This document shows positions 34,073 to 43,149 of a DNA stretch of 64,000 nt, one piece after another. The stretch is from positions 1-64,000 of the forward strand of contig NZ_JBJJBQ010000007.1 of the NCBI RefSeq assembly GCF_045446075.1. The letters run 5' to 3'. The notes under the pieces are model-generated. The model searched no databases, was not told where the DNA came from, and worked only from the letters and a program-made list of their open reading frames with translations. Origin of the DNA: Flavisericum labens (GTDB lineage Bacteria; Bacteroidota; Bacteroidia; Flavobacteriales; Flavobacteriaceae). Each line of letters opens with the position of its first letter. The stretch's first letter is position 1. Position numbers and translations under genes: made by a program.

Positions 34073-36967
34073 ATGCCTAAATCTATTATTCCAATAACAT
34101 TAATATTCTTTTTTGTAAATCATCTGTATACTCAAAATTTAATCTTTTCAAAAAGTGCTGGGAGCGATAGTATAGATTCTCATTTGGATCAAGGGTATGA
34201 TATAGTTAGTGATACTTCAGGAAATATTTATGTTACTGGTATTATGTCAAAAGGGAGCACTGGGGCTGTTTTTGGTCAAGGCGAAGCTAACCAGACCAAC
34301 CTAAATATTAATGGTGCCTTTATTGCTAAATATGATAACAATGGTTTATTGTTATGGACAAAACAAATAGGAGCAAACAATAATGGGGTAGTTAGTAATG
34401 CCATCACTTTAGGCACCAATAATAATATTTATATAACGGGTTATTATAATTCTGAAGTAACATTTGGCATAGGCACCACTACCCAAACTACATTTCAATC
34501 ATATGCTGCATCAAGAGACATCTTTTTTGCTAAGTATTCACAAGATGGTGATTTTATATGGGCAAAATCCTTTGGAGGACTCAACGATGATGCACCTGGA
34601 GGTAGAGATATTTATGTTGATTCTAATCAAAATATATACATTACAGGTGCTTTTAATGGCAATGTGGTTTTTGGCGCAGGTGAAACTAACGGAACTGCAT
34701 TATCAGGGAATCGATTGGATATGTTTTTATCAAAATATGATGCCAATGGCGACCTTATTTGGGTTCAAAAAGCGGGGGGAGATAAAGGGGATAGAGGAGA
34801 AAACCTTGATTTAGATTCAAGTGGAAATATTTATATAACAGGTAATTTTTTTGACGATATAACATTTGCAGAATCAGAACCAAATGAAATAAAATTAATA
34901 AGGCATAATGTGCAGGCCTTTATTGCAAAATATGATACTAACGGACAATTTATTTGGGCAAAAAGCCCTTATTATTACAGCGATGACACGTCAAATGTAA
35001 GTGGTGATATTAAAGTATTAAATGATAACCGCATAGTTTATACAGGAGCTTATGGCACTTACGGCAATACTTATTTAACTAACTGTATTGAACTTGAAGG
35101 AGAAGATCAATATGATGCTATTTTAATTCAATTTGACAGTAATGGAAATTATATTTGGAATACTACCATTAATAGCGCTGGCGGCGACAGAGGTTTGGCA
35201 TTAGATGTTGACCAAATAGGGAATAGTTATGTAACTGGATACTTTTATAATGAAACTTTATTAAATGAAAACCTCTGCAATGAAACACAACTAAACAACA
35301 AAGGGCTAGCTGATATTTTTATTTGTATTTACGATATTAATGGACAATTGTTAAGTATTGAAACTGCCGGAGGCAATAATTGGGATCAAGCTTCAGCAAT
35401 CGATGTAGATAATTCTGGTAACATTTATATAACCGGTTATTATGATGACAATATCATATTTGGTGAAACACAGTTAACGGAAACGACACTAGTAAAAAAT
35501 GGAACCCATGAAATATATGTTGCTAAATACCATATAGATTTAAATAATATTTCAAAAAAGCCCTATGCTGGCGAAGGTACTTGTTTAGAAATTTGTGAAA
35601 ATTCGAGCTCTATAGATTTATTCAATCAGTTATTAAATAACCCAGATCCTGGTGGGATATGGATTCCGAATTTATCTAGTGGTACAAATATTTTTGACCC
35701 AACAACCGATGGCGAAAACACTTATAGATATACGGTTTATAATTCAGGCTGTATGAGTGATTATACAGAAATAACAATTAGTTTTATTGAACAACAAAGT
35801 GCAGGGGAGGATACCTCAATTAATTTATGTATTGATAATGCCCCTATTAATTTATTTGAACAAATTGGAGGCTCACCAGTTCCAGGAGGAACTTGGTCTC
35901 CAGTTTTATCTAGTGGCACAGGAATTTTTAACCCAGTTGTTGACGCTCCTGGTATTTACACATATACTGTTACAGGTGAAGCGGGATGTAGTTTTGCTAG
36001 TTCAGAAGTCAATGTTGTTGTTGACAAAATTCCAAATGCAGGAGAAGGGGCTAGTCTAGAGTTATGCTTAAATAACAGTTCTATTGATTTGTTTGATAGT
36101 TTAACAGGTTCACCGGATGAAGGAGGGATTTGGACACCAAAATTAACAAGTGGGACAAGTACCTTTGACCCATCAATAGATTCTTCTGGGATCTATACTT
36201 ATACCGTTAGCAATGGAATTTGTGATTCAGACACTTCAGAGGTTAAAATTACCATTAATATGCTTCCAAATGCTGGGGAAGATGGCAGCTTAGAAATATG
36301 TGTTAATAGTAGCCCTATAAACCTGTTCGATAGACTAGAAGGCACACCCGATTTAGGTGGGTTTTGGATGCCCAGTTTAGTAAGTGGAACAGGTGTTTTT
36401 AACCCTTTAGTGGATTCCGAAGGCATTTATACTTATACCGTTAGTAACGGACTTTGTAGTTCAGATACTTCGAAGGTTCTTGTAACAAAAACAAGTGTAA
36501 CGCCTATTTCTGATTATGAAATTAATATAAATGAGTTTAACAGTAATAACAGCATAGAAATTATTATTAACTCAAATTTAGAATACGAATTCTCTATAGA
36601 TGGAATTAATTACCAAAATAGTAATGTATTCAATAATCTAATAGGCGGTGATTACACATTATATGTTCAAGAAATTAATGGATGTGGAACTTTAGAAACG
36701 GTTATTTCAATTTTAGATTACCCCAAGTTTTTTACACCTAACAATGATGGCGTTAATGATACTTGGAAATTACATGGAGCAACAAATAAAAATTATTCTG
36801 TATACGTGTATGATAGGTATGGAAAACTTTTAAAGCATCTAACTACGCCAGAAATTGATTGGGATGGAACCTTTAATGGCGTTCAACTTCCAACTAACGA
36901 TTATTGGTTTAAAGCTGTTTTTACAGATGGTTTTATCAAAAGTGGTCATTTCACTTTAAAAAGGTAA
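34073..36967 (+). CDS. Large secreted T9SS type B protein with SBBP propeller repeats
   Basis: A 964-residue exported protein (signal-like MPKSIIPITLIFFFVNHLYTQ). Residues about 40-490 contain at least six SBBP-type repeats with the core GNIYxTGxY (DTSGNIYVTG, DSNQNIYITGAFNG, DSSGNIYITGNFFD, DQIGNSYVTGYF, DNSGNIYITGYYDD), predicted to form a beta-propeller. Residues 496-806 are four Ig-like repeats of 78-79 residues. The last ~90 residues are the CHU/gliding-associated type B sorting domain (FFTPNNDGVNDTWKLHG, VYVYDRYGKLL, PEIDWDGTFNG, LPTNDYWF). It is expected to be secreted through T9SS and held at the surface; an adhesin or gliding-related role is a guess. No partner porP/sprF gene follows. 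Confidence 0.88.
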   Translation: MPKSIIPITLIFFFVNHLYTQNLIFSKSAGSDSIDSHLDQGYDIVSDTSGNIYVTGIMSKGSTGAVFGQGEANQTNLNINGAFIAKYDNNGLLLWTKQIGANNNGVVSNAITLGTNNNIYITGYYNSEVTFGIGTTTQTTFQSYAASRDIFFAKYSQDGDFIWAKSFGGLNDDAPGGRDIYVDSNQNIYITGAFNGNVVFGAGETNGTALSGNRLDMFLSKYDANGDLIWVQKAGGDKGDRGENLDLDSSGNIYITGNFFDDITFAESEPNEIKLIRHNVQAFIAKYDTNGQFIWAKSPYYYSDDTSNVSGDIKVLNDNRIVYTGAYGTYGNTYLTNCIELEGEDQYDAILIQFDSNGNYIWNTTINSAGGDRGLALDVDQIGNSYVTGYFYNETLLNENLCNETQLNNKGLADIFICIYDINGQLLSIETAGGNNWDQASAIDVDNSGNIYITGYYDDNIIFGETQLTETTLVKNGTHEIYVAKYHIDLNNISKKPYAGEGTCLEICENSSSIDLFNQLLNNPDPGGIWIPNLSSGTNIFDPTTDGENTYRYTVYNSGCMSDYTEITISFIEQQSAGEDTSINLCIDNAPINLFEQIGGSPVPGGTWSPVLSSGTGIFNPVVDAPGIYTYTVTGEAGCSFASSEVNVVVDKIPNAGEGASLELCLNNSSIDLFDSLTGSPDEGGIWTPKLTSGTSTFDPSIDSSGIYTYTVSNGICDSDTSEVKITINMLPNAGEDGSLEICVNSSPINLFDRLEGTPDLGGFWMPSLVSGTGVFNPLVDSEGIYTYTVSNGLCSSDTSKVLVTKTSVTPISDYEININEFNSNNSIEIIINSNLEYEFSIDGINYQNSNVFNNLIGGDYTLYVQEINGCGTLETVISILDYPKFFTPNNDGVNDTWKLHGATNKNYSVYVYDRYGKLLKHLTTPEIDWDGTFNGVQLPTNDYWFKAVFTDGFIKSGHFTLKR
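35558..36499 (+). repeat. Four tandem 78-79-codon Ig-like repeats
   Basis: Units start at 35558, 35795, 36032 and 36266 (periods 237, 237, 234). Each unit reads roughly AGE-x-LElC-x-N-SSIDLF-x-L-x-P-GGxW-P-LxSGTxxFxP-x-D-xxGiYxYTVxN-C. The exact integer period and strong conservation suggest recent expansion within the gene. Confidence 0.85.
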
Positions 36968-37000
36968 ATTGAAATTATAACTACAAATCATTTGTATAAT

Positions 37001-37066
37001 CATTTTACGAAAAAAAACATTTGGATGTTGTTTTATATCTGCAATTATGTCAAATATCGCCCAAAA
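37001..37066 (+). repeat. Dispersed ~65-bp intergenic repeat, copy 2
   Basis: CATTTTACGAAAAAAAACAT, TTGGATGTTGTTTTATATCT and GCAATTATGTCAAATATCGC align to the copy at 31203-31266. The rest of the 36968-37319 gap is AT-rich with no gene that I can support. Confidence 0.55.
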
Positions 37067-37319
37067 GCGCTATTTCGCTAATTGTTGTAAAATGTACTAT
37101 AATTTACATTATGTAAAATAGAATATTTTAAGGTATCTCTTTGATCAACCAAATTCAATATGCTATTATTTTACTCCTTTCACTTACCTCAAAATATTTA
37201 CAAAATATTAAAGCCAAATAAAGCGCAGCTCAAGGTGTTTAGTTTGGTTCTGTCTATTATACAGTTGCTACGCCTATTTGACTTAAAAAAAAAATTGAAC
37301 GTTAATTTTTAAATTTGGT

Positions 37320-37700
37320 TTACAGCCATTGCGAAAAGAAATCCATCATTTCTTCTTTAAGGTCGTAATGCAATTTTATGTACTGGCGCATATCGTCTTT
37401 TAATGGTTTTTGTTTGTGCAACAAACTACCATCAATAGATTCCCTTAAATCCACAGCGTGCAAATTGTTCATTTTGTTTTTGCAGCGGTGCATGAGTTTC
37501 GATATTTCGTTACGCTCTATTTCTATTCTATTTTGAAATTGCTCTATTTGTAATCTGGCACGTTTATCAAATTCCCTGGCGGCGATTTCTTCTAACTTCT
37601 CTTCAAAGGTGTCCATTTCGTTAAAATGAAACCGTAATTCTCTTTTCCATGTTTCTAAATTGAACTTTAGGTCACTTAAATATGATACTGTCGTTTGCAT
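37320..37700 (-). CDS. Coiled-coil hypothetical protein next to the EF-G-like factor
   Basis: A 126-residue, charged, fully helical protein (NLETWKRELRFHFNEMDTFE, EKLEEIAAREFDKRARLQIE, QFQNRIEIERNEISKLMHR) with no signal peptide or transmembrane segment. It begins 18 bp after the EF-G-like gene, so is likely co-transcribed. I do not recognise the family; repeated linkage would suggest that it works with the EF-G-like protein, but this window shows only one instance. Confidence 0.7.
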   Translation of the reverse strand: MQTTVSYLSDLKFNLETWKRELRFHFNEMDTFEEKLEEIAAREFDKRARLQIEQFQNRIEIERNEISKLMHRCKNKMNNLHAVDLRESIDGSLLHKQKPLKDDMRQYIKLHYDLKEEMMDFFSQWL

Positions 37701-37718
37701 ATGTTTTGGTTTTATATA

Positions 37719-39845
37719 TTAAACTTCTAATGTTTCTAAATTGGATGACTTCATTAATTCGGCCTGTACGTTGGATGGCACTGGTTGGTATGATGAAAAT
37801 ACCGAGCTAAACGTCGCCCTGCCCTGTGTTAACGAGCGTAAGGCGGTAGAATAACCATATAGTTCGGCTGCCGGACAAGCACATTTTAAAATTTGATAAT
37901 GCCCCTCGCTTTCTATGCCTTGTATAATGGCTCTTCTTGATTGTAAATCGGTCATAACGCTACCAACCATCTCTTCGGGTACTTTAACGGTGAGCATGTT
38001 GGAAGGTTCAAGTAACTTAGGATTTGAGTTTAAAAAGGCTTCCTTAAAGGCATGTGCCCCAGCTATTTTAAAGGATATATCGTTGGAATCTACCGAGTGC
38101 ATTTTACCGTCGTAAACCATTACACGAACATCCCTAATAAACGAATGTGTTAATGGTCCGGCTTCCATCACCTCCAAAACGCCTTTCATTACCGATGGTA
38201 AATAGCGTAAATCTATGGCCCCGCCAACAATACAGTTGTAAAACACCAAGGTACCGCCCCATGGCAACGATACGACCTCCTTGCCCCTAATATTAAAGCC
38301 TTCCGGTTCTTCAATGCCTTCGTGCCAGGGTTCTATTTTTAAATGCACTTGTGCAAATTGCCCTGACCCGCCAGATTGCTTCTTGTGCCTATAATTAGCC
38401 GTTGAGGAGCGCTGAACGGTTTCTCGATAGGCAATTTTGGGCTGTTTGAATTCGGCTTCAATGTTATACAGATTCTTGAGCATCCACTGTATCGTAGCTA
38501 AATGTAATTCACCCTGGCAGCCCAATAGCAACTGTTTGGTTTCATTTGAAAAATTAATGACCACCGTGGGGTCCTGACTGTGGATTTTCTTTAAGGCTTC
38601 ACTCAGTTTTTCCTCATCGATTTTATTGCTGGCCATAACCACTTTGGTAATGCGCGATTCAGGATATTTAATGGGTTTCATGGTGACTTCAAAATCTTTT
38701 TCGGTCAAGGTGTCGCCCGTTTCGGTATGCTTCAATTTTAAAGTGGCTCCAATATCGCCAACAGCCAATTGAGTAACGCTGTTTCGCTCTTTACCGTCCA
38801 TAATAAATAGCTGGTTGATGGTTTCCGTTTCACCATTATTGGAATTGATAAACTTATCGTTGGCATTTACCGTTCCAGAATTCACTTTAAAAAATGTTAC
38901 CTGACCCAAATTAGGCTGATGGAAGGTTTTAAAAACGAATAAGGATGTTGGCGCCTTTTTTTTATGTTCAATGGGCGTGCCTTCAATACTTTGCTCTGGT
39001 TTTAAATCGACCGTTGAAGGCGCCACATTATCTATAAAGCCCATTAGGCGGCCACTACCCATATCGTTAAGTGCAGAAACACAAAAGACAGGAAATAAAT
39101 CGTGATTTAACATTCCTGCCTTTATGCCTTGGCGCATTTCATTTTCATTCAATGTGCCTTTTTCAAAGAACAGTTCTAAGAGTTCTTCGTCGTTTTCGGC
39201 GGCTTTTTCAACCAGTTCGTTATGGAGTTTATCGGCTTTTTCTTTTTCAGAATCTGGGATTTCCAATTTTTCAGGCTTCCCACCTTCCGGGCCAAATTTA
39301 TACAGTTTCATTTTTAAAACATCAATAATACCTTGGGCACCATCTACCTTTACAGGATATTGAATTTTAATTACGTTGTTGCCTACCAGCTTTTTTAAAC
39401 TGTTGAAGCTATATTCAAAATCGGCACTTTGGTGGTCTATTTGGTTGATTACAAACACCATGGGTTTATGATATTTATCTATATAATTCCAAATAATTTC
39501 TGTACCAATTTCACAGCCATGTTTGGCGTTTATAACATTAACCACGGTATCGGCTACTCTAATTGACGAAATAATTTCGCCAATAAAATCGTCAAGTCCC
39601 GGTGTGTCTATAATATTGATTTTGTAATTACGCCATTCGGTATGTAGCGGAGTTGCAAAAATAGATGTGCCGCGCTCCTGCTCTATTTCATGGTAATCAG
39701 AAATGGTATTTTTTTCCTCTATGGTTCCCCTTCTGTTGATCAGTCCAGCCTCAAAAAGCATGGTTTCTGATAGTGTTGTTTTTCCGCTACCGTGAGCGCC
39801 CACAAAAACAACATTTTTGATGTGTTTTTCGTCGTATATTTTCAT
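37719..39845 (-). CDS. Elongation factor G-like translational GTPase with altered G motifs
   Basis: A 708-residue EF-G paralogue: G domain (about 10-275), domain II (~300-385), then domains III, IV and V (QSGGSGQFAQVHLKIEPW near 490 begins domain IV, and PEEMVGSVMTDLQSRRA starts domain V). Walker A is GAHGSGKTT (16-24). Two catalytic motifs deviate from EF-G: switch II reads DTPGLDD (80-86), where the usual histidine of DTPGH is Leu84, and G4 reads NQID (134-137) instead of NKxD. This predicts weak or absent GTP hydrolysis and weaker guanine selectivity. From memory, Bacteroidota encode an EF-G2 type acting in starvation; whether this protein belongs there needs phylogeny. Confidence 0.85.
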   Translation of the reverse strand: MKIYDEKHIKNVVFVGAHGSGKTTLSETMLFEAGLINRRGTIEEKNTISDYHEIEQERGTSIFATPLHTEWRNYKINIIDTPGLDDFIGEIISSIRVADTVVNVINAKHGCEIGTEIIWNYIDKYHKPMVFVINQIDHQSADFEYSFNSLKKLVGNNVIKIQYPVKVDGAQGIIDVLKMKLYKFGPEGGKPEKLEIPDSEKEKADKLHNELVEKAAENDEELLELFFEKGTLNENEMRQGIKAGMLNHDLFPVFCVSALNDMGSGRLMGFIDNVAPSTVDLKPEQSIEGTPIEHKKKAPTSLFVFKTFHQPNLGQVTFFKVNSGTVNANDKFINSNNGETETINQLFIMDGKERNSVTQLAVGDIGATLKLKHTETGDTLTEKDFEVTMKPIKYPESRITKVVMASNKIDEEKLSEALKKIHSQDPTVVINFSNETKQLLLGCQGELHLATIQWMLKNLYNIEAEFKQPKIAYRETVQRSSTANYRHKKQSGGSGQFAQVHLKIEPWHEGIEEPEGFNIRGKEVVSLPWGGTLVFYNCIVGGAIDLRYLPSVMKGVLEVMEAGPLTHSFIRDVRVMVYDGKMHSVDSNDISFKIAGAHAFKEAFLNSNPKLLEPSNMLTVKVPEEMVGSVMTDLQSRRAIIQGIESEGHYQILKCACPAAELYGYSTALRSLTQGRATFSSVFSSYQPVPSNVQAELMKSSNLETLEV

Positions 39846-39983
39846 GTGTCTGTATTTATTGTTTTTTCAATGGTCTTTTGAAACATCTGTATAAGTATTT
39901 CGATGCATGACGGAAATATACTGGGCATGTATATTTCGTCTTATTTAGTCATTAAATTTAATCACAAAAAACAGGGCATAACA

Positions 39984-39995
39984 TGACATATGTCA
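39984..39995. promoter_or_regulatory. 12-bp perfect palindrome, candidate operator
   Basis: TGACATATGTCA is a perfect palindrome in the 274-bp gap between the divergent EF-G-like and VTT genes, the only such 12-mer I noticed in this gap. Such symmetry suits a dimeric regulator of Crp/Fnr type, but no specific regulator can be assigned. Confidence 0.4.
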
Positions 39996-40119
39996 GCATT
40001 TTTAAATAGCCGCTAAATCATCCCTTAATTTACTAAATACATGTTAAATAACCAGAAAAATTCGTGATTAACTTGCTAATCTATTATTTTCGCATTTCCT
40101 AAAATGGGAACCCCAACAC

Positions 40120-40737
40120 ATGAAACCGAAAGATAAATCAAAATCAACTAAGTCAAGACTGCAATTATTGCATCAATATTACAGCTACACCGGCTTTTAC
40201 ACTTTTGTTTGGCAAGCGGTAAAAAAAGCGCTGCCGTATATTGTGGGTTTTGTGTTGGTCATTTACGCTATCAATCATTTTTTTGATATTAATACAGGTT
40301 TAAAACATCTTACCGAAATATTGCCAGCCTACGGCGTATTGAGTTTCTTTTTTGTTTCTGAAACCCTTTTAGGCCTTATTCCACCAGAAATTTTTATCGC
40401 TTGGGCCGGAAAAATGTATGCCCCGTGGTTGTATTTAAGCCTGTTGGCGATTTTATCGTATAGCGGCGGACTCTTATCTTACTGGATGGGGCGGACTATT
40501 ACTAATATTCCGTCGGTGCATAACTATTTAGAGGTTAAAATGGAAAAGCAACTAAAGAACTCCAAAAAATGGGGTGGCTTTTTAATAGTTGTAGGCGCCC
40601 TATTGCCCCTGCCCTTTTCTATTTCGTGTATTGCCGCTGGTATTATTGAATTTCCATTTAGAAACGTCATGCTTTATGGTTCATTGCGATTACTACGTTT
40701 TGTTATTTACGGTATCCTCATTTTTAACGTCGTTTAA
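40120..40737 (+). CDS. VTT-domain (DedA/SNARE-associated) membrane protein
   Basis: A 205-residue protein with an N-terminal basic cytoplasmic tail (MKPKDKSKSTKSR), then four or five helices including a VTT-type core: ALPYIVGFVLVIYAINHFF, FVSETLLGLIPPEIFIAWAG (conserved E...P-P-E), LLSYWMGRTI and LIVVGALLPLPFSISCIAAG. The VTT/DedA superfamily is linked to lipid scrambling and membrane homeostasis. It leads a plus-strand series with DUF3817 and MscS genes. Confidence 0.82.
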   Translation: MKPKDKSKSTKSRLQLLHQYYSYTGFYTFVWQAVKKALPYIVGFVLVIYAINHFFDINTGLKHLTEILPAYGVLSFFFVSETLLGLIPPEIFIAWAGKMYAPWLYLSLLAILSYSGGLLSYWMGRTITNIPSVHNYLEVKMEKQLKNSKKWGGFLIVVGALLPLPFSISCIAAGIIEFPFRNVMLYGSLRLLRFVIYGILIFNVV

Positions 40738-40864
40738 TAAAACTTTAGTTGTTGTCAATCTGAACTTGTTTCAGGTTCTCATTGAATTAAAATTAAAGAT
40801 TCGGAAAAAGCTTTATTTTATTTAAAAAAGTCTTAATTCCTATCGCTTTTTAGGTATGGTGATT

Positions 40865-40872
40865 TACTTTTG
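40865..40872 (+). promoter_or_regulatory. Candidate -7 element before the DUF3817 gene
   Basis: TACTTTTG matches TAnnTTTG and lies between the two possible ATGs of the DUF3817 ORF (40856 and 40889). A promoter here supports the second ATG. Confidence 0.4.
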
Positions 40873-40888
40873 CACTAAACAAGTTAAC

Positions 40889-41179
40889 ATGCTTTCATTT
40901 AAAAATATATTCCGAATTGTCGCACTGCTTGAAGGGGCGTCATACATCCTTTTACTGTTTATTGCCACACCTATAAAATACTTAGGCGACGACCCACAAT
41001 ATGTGAAATTACTGGGTATGCCCCATGGCCTTTTGTTTATTGCTTACATAGCCATGGCCGTTATGATAAGAAAAGATTATAATTGGAACAACCGGGCGTT
41101 TATGGTGGTTTTGATGGCTTCGGTTATTCCCTTCGGAACCTTTTATGTAGATAAAAAATTTCTAAAAAATTCTAACTAA
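40889..41179 (+). CDS. DUF3817 membrane protein
   Basis: A 96-residue protein with about three hydrophobic helices: FKNIFRIVALLEGASYILLL, the loop TPIKYLGDDP, then KLLGMPHGLLFIAYIAMAV and AFMVVLMASVIPFGTF. The EGxSY-x(n)-PxK and GxxHGxLF pattern is diagnostic of DUF3817. The ATG at 40889 is preferred to 40856 since it leaves the -7 element outside. Its TAA stop overlaps the A of the next ATG (TAATGG), so it is translationally coupled to the channel gene. Confidence 0.85.
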   Translation: MLSFKNIFRIVALLEGASYILLLFIATPIKYLGDDPQYVKLLGMPHGLLFIAYIAMAVMIRKDYNWNNRAFMVVLMASVIPFGTFYVDKKFLKNSN

Positions 41180-42426
41180 TGGAACGCTTAAAGCATCTCA
41201 TTTACGATTACTTTATCAATGCGGGCACTACCGAAACAGTTGCCAAATACATGAATATGTTGTTGCTGCTGGTGGCGCTTTTCATCATTATTTTTATAAT
41301 TGATTTTTTGGTTAGAAAGCTACTCATTGGCATGTTTTCGCAGTTCGCAGCGAAATCTAAAACCAATTTTGATGATTTGATGGTGGCCAATAAGGCGCCT
41401 AGAAATATAGCGCACATTGTGCCGTTGCTCGTTGCTTTGGAGTTTGTTCCTATGGTGCTGACCGATTTTCAGTATTATGAAAATATAGCCGAAAAAGGTC
41501 TACAAGTTTTCGGTATTATTTTAGTCTTATGGATTGTTCGCAGCCTTTTAAATACGTTAAAGGATTATTTAAAAACTCTGAAACGTTTTAAAGACAAACC
41601 TATAGCCAGTTATATTCAGGTGTTTATGATTTTTGCCTGGGTGATTGGAATTTTGTCATCATTCGCCATTGTAACAGGTATTGAGTTCTTTAAATTTGTT
41701 ACGGGATTGGGTGCCGCATCGGCTGTGATTTTGTTGGTTTTTAAGGATACCATTTTAGGCTTTGTGGCCAGTATACAGGTTTCCATTAACGATATGGTGC
41801 GTATTGGTGATTGGATTACATTTGAAAAATACGGTGCCGATGGCGATGTTACCGAAATTACATTGGCAACGGTTAAAGTGCAAAATTTTGATAAAACCAT
41901 TACTACCATTCCCACTTACGCCCTAATCTCTGATTCGTTTAAAAACTGGCGTGGCATGACCGCTTCTGATGGGCGACGCATAAAACGAGCACTTCATATA
42001 AAACAAGATGGTGTAAAATATTTGACTGATGCTGAAGTTGAAAAACTTAAAGGCATCCAATTGATAAAGTCTTATTTGGAAGCCCGGCAAGGCGATATAA
42101 AATCTTATAACACAGAAAACAATATTAATAAGGAACTTCTGTTAAACGGAAGAAACCTAACCAATTTGGGGGTGTTTAGAAAATACATCGATTCGTATTT
42201 AAAAAAGCATTCTGCCATCAATAAAGATATGATGATTATGGCCCGTCAATTGGCACCAACCACACAAGGTATTCCGTTGGAAATTTATGCCTTTAGTAGC
42301 GATAAGCGTTGGGAAAACTATGAATATATCATGTCTGATATTTTCGACCATTTGATAGCTGCACTCCCCTATTTTGATTTGGAGATTTTTGAGTTGCCGA
42401 GTAATTCGGTTTTTAAGGGCAAATAA
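41179..42426 (+). CDS. YbdG/MscM-like mechanosensitive channel
   Basis: A 415-residue MscS-superfamily protein with a ~5-helix membrane domain: LLLLVALFIIIFIIDFLVRK, a stretch near VPLLVALEFVPMVL, then IILVLWIVRSLL and VFMIFAWVIGIL. The pore helix is GLGAASAVILLVFKDTILGF. The cytoplasmic domain is longer than MscS and shows the YbdG-type insert (IKKSLH-equivalent RIKRALHIKQDGVKYLTDAE). It matches E. coli YbdG in length, which gates on hyper/hypo-osmotic change. Expressed with the upstream DUF3817 gene by stop/start overlap. Confidence 0.88.
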   Translation: MERLKHLIYDYFINAGTTETVAKYMNMLLLLVALFIIIFIIDFLVRKLLIGMFSQFAAKSKTNFDDLMVANKAPRNIAHIVPLLVALEFVPMVLTDFQYYENIAEKGLQVFGIILVLWIVRSLLNTLKDYLKTLKRFKDKPIASYIQVFMIFAWVIGILSSFAIVTGIEFFKFVTGLGAASAVILLVFKDTILGFVASIQVSINDMVRIGDWITFEKYGADGDVTEITLATVKVQNFDKTITTIPTYALISDSFKNWRGMTASDGRRIKRALHIKQDGVKYLTDAEVEKLKGIQLIKSYLEARQGDIKSYNTENNINKELLLNGRNLTNLGVFRKYIDSYLKKHSAINKDMMIMARQLAPTTQGIPLEIYAFSSDKRWENYEYIMSDIFDHLIAALPYFDLEIFELPSNSVFKGK

Positions 42427-42645
42427 AGCGTTAATTCAGTAGTCATTTAGAAGGAATCCCCATGATAATGGGATTTCTCGTCGCTCGTTCCTCTCTCTGT
42501 CGAAATGACAAAAATATAAAATCAATAAAACTTATACAGAACTCACAAGTATTTAACCTTGTCATGGTGACGAGGTATGACGTGACCATCTCAATTTTAT
42601 TTTTTTAGTTTAGCTCACGCTGCGCTCAGCATGACGTTAAACAGA
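42427..42645. repeat. Palindromic intergenic (REP-like) sequences
   Basis: The gap between the channel and the GNAT gene holds AATCCC...GGGATT (42455-42475), a run resembling GTCATTTCGAC-type repeats (GTCGAAATGACA at 42499-42510) and AGCTCACGCTGCGCTCAGCA near 42610. Such units are frequent in flavobacterial intergenic DNA, usually as imperfect stem-loops. No gene is seen. Confidence 0.55.
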
Positions 42646-43149
42646 CTAAACACTTTTTACCAATTGGTAATCATCCATAATAAAACCTTGGCCAATATCG
42701 GTCACCAAAGGACCAACATTTTCAAAACCTAAATTGGTGTAAGCTTCAATGGCTTTGGTGTTGTGCTTGTTTACGGTTAACCGAACTTGTCCTAATTGGT
42801 AGTTTCGTGCTTTTTCTTCAACAAATTGGATAGCAACCTTTCCTATTTTTCGGCCTCGGTAGGCGCTCAAAATATATATTTTACTTAAAAACAGGGCATG
42901 TTCTTCACGTTTTACCGAAATATAGCCCACATGGGTTTGGTTGTATTTTAGCAGATAATATTCAAATTCTTTAGCTATTTGGTCTTTTACAGCATCAGCT
43001 GACTGGAATTTTTCCAACATGTAATCAATCTGCGGTTTTCCGACAATAGGAATATAATGCTCGCGCCAAATAACATCGGCAAGTTCCTCAATTTTTAAGA
43101 AATGAATGCGACTTTTAACTGGAATAATTTCAATCATGTTATATAACAT
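42646..43149 (-). CDS. GNAT-family N-acetyltransferase
   Basis: A 167-residue acetyl-CoA dependent transferase. The acetyl-CoA-binding motif is YILSAYRGRKIGKVAIQFVE (R-x-x-G-x-G/A), with VRLTVNKHNTKAIEAYTNLG as the C-terminal part. The ATG at 43149 overlaps the stop of the hemolysin III gene; a second ATG four codons on (43137) is equally plausible. Substrate (amine, protein N terminus or antibiotic) is unknown. It is last in the three-gene minus-strand operon with DUF4294 and hemolysin III. Confidence 0.88.
   Translation of the reverse strand: MLYNMIEIIPVKSRIHFLKIEELADVIWREHYIPIVGKPQIDYMLEKFQSADAVKDQIAKEFEYYLLKYNQTHVGYISVKREEHALFLSKIYILSAYRGRKIGKVAIQFVEEKARNYQLGQVRLTVNKHNTKAIEAYTNLGFENVGPLVTDIGQGFIMDDYQLVKSV

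Noticed and set aside
39071..39363. Two plus-strand ORFs of 79-85 aa within the EF-G-like gene
   Set aside because: Antisense overlaps of a conserved gene; no independent support.
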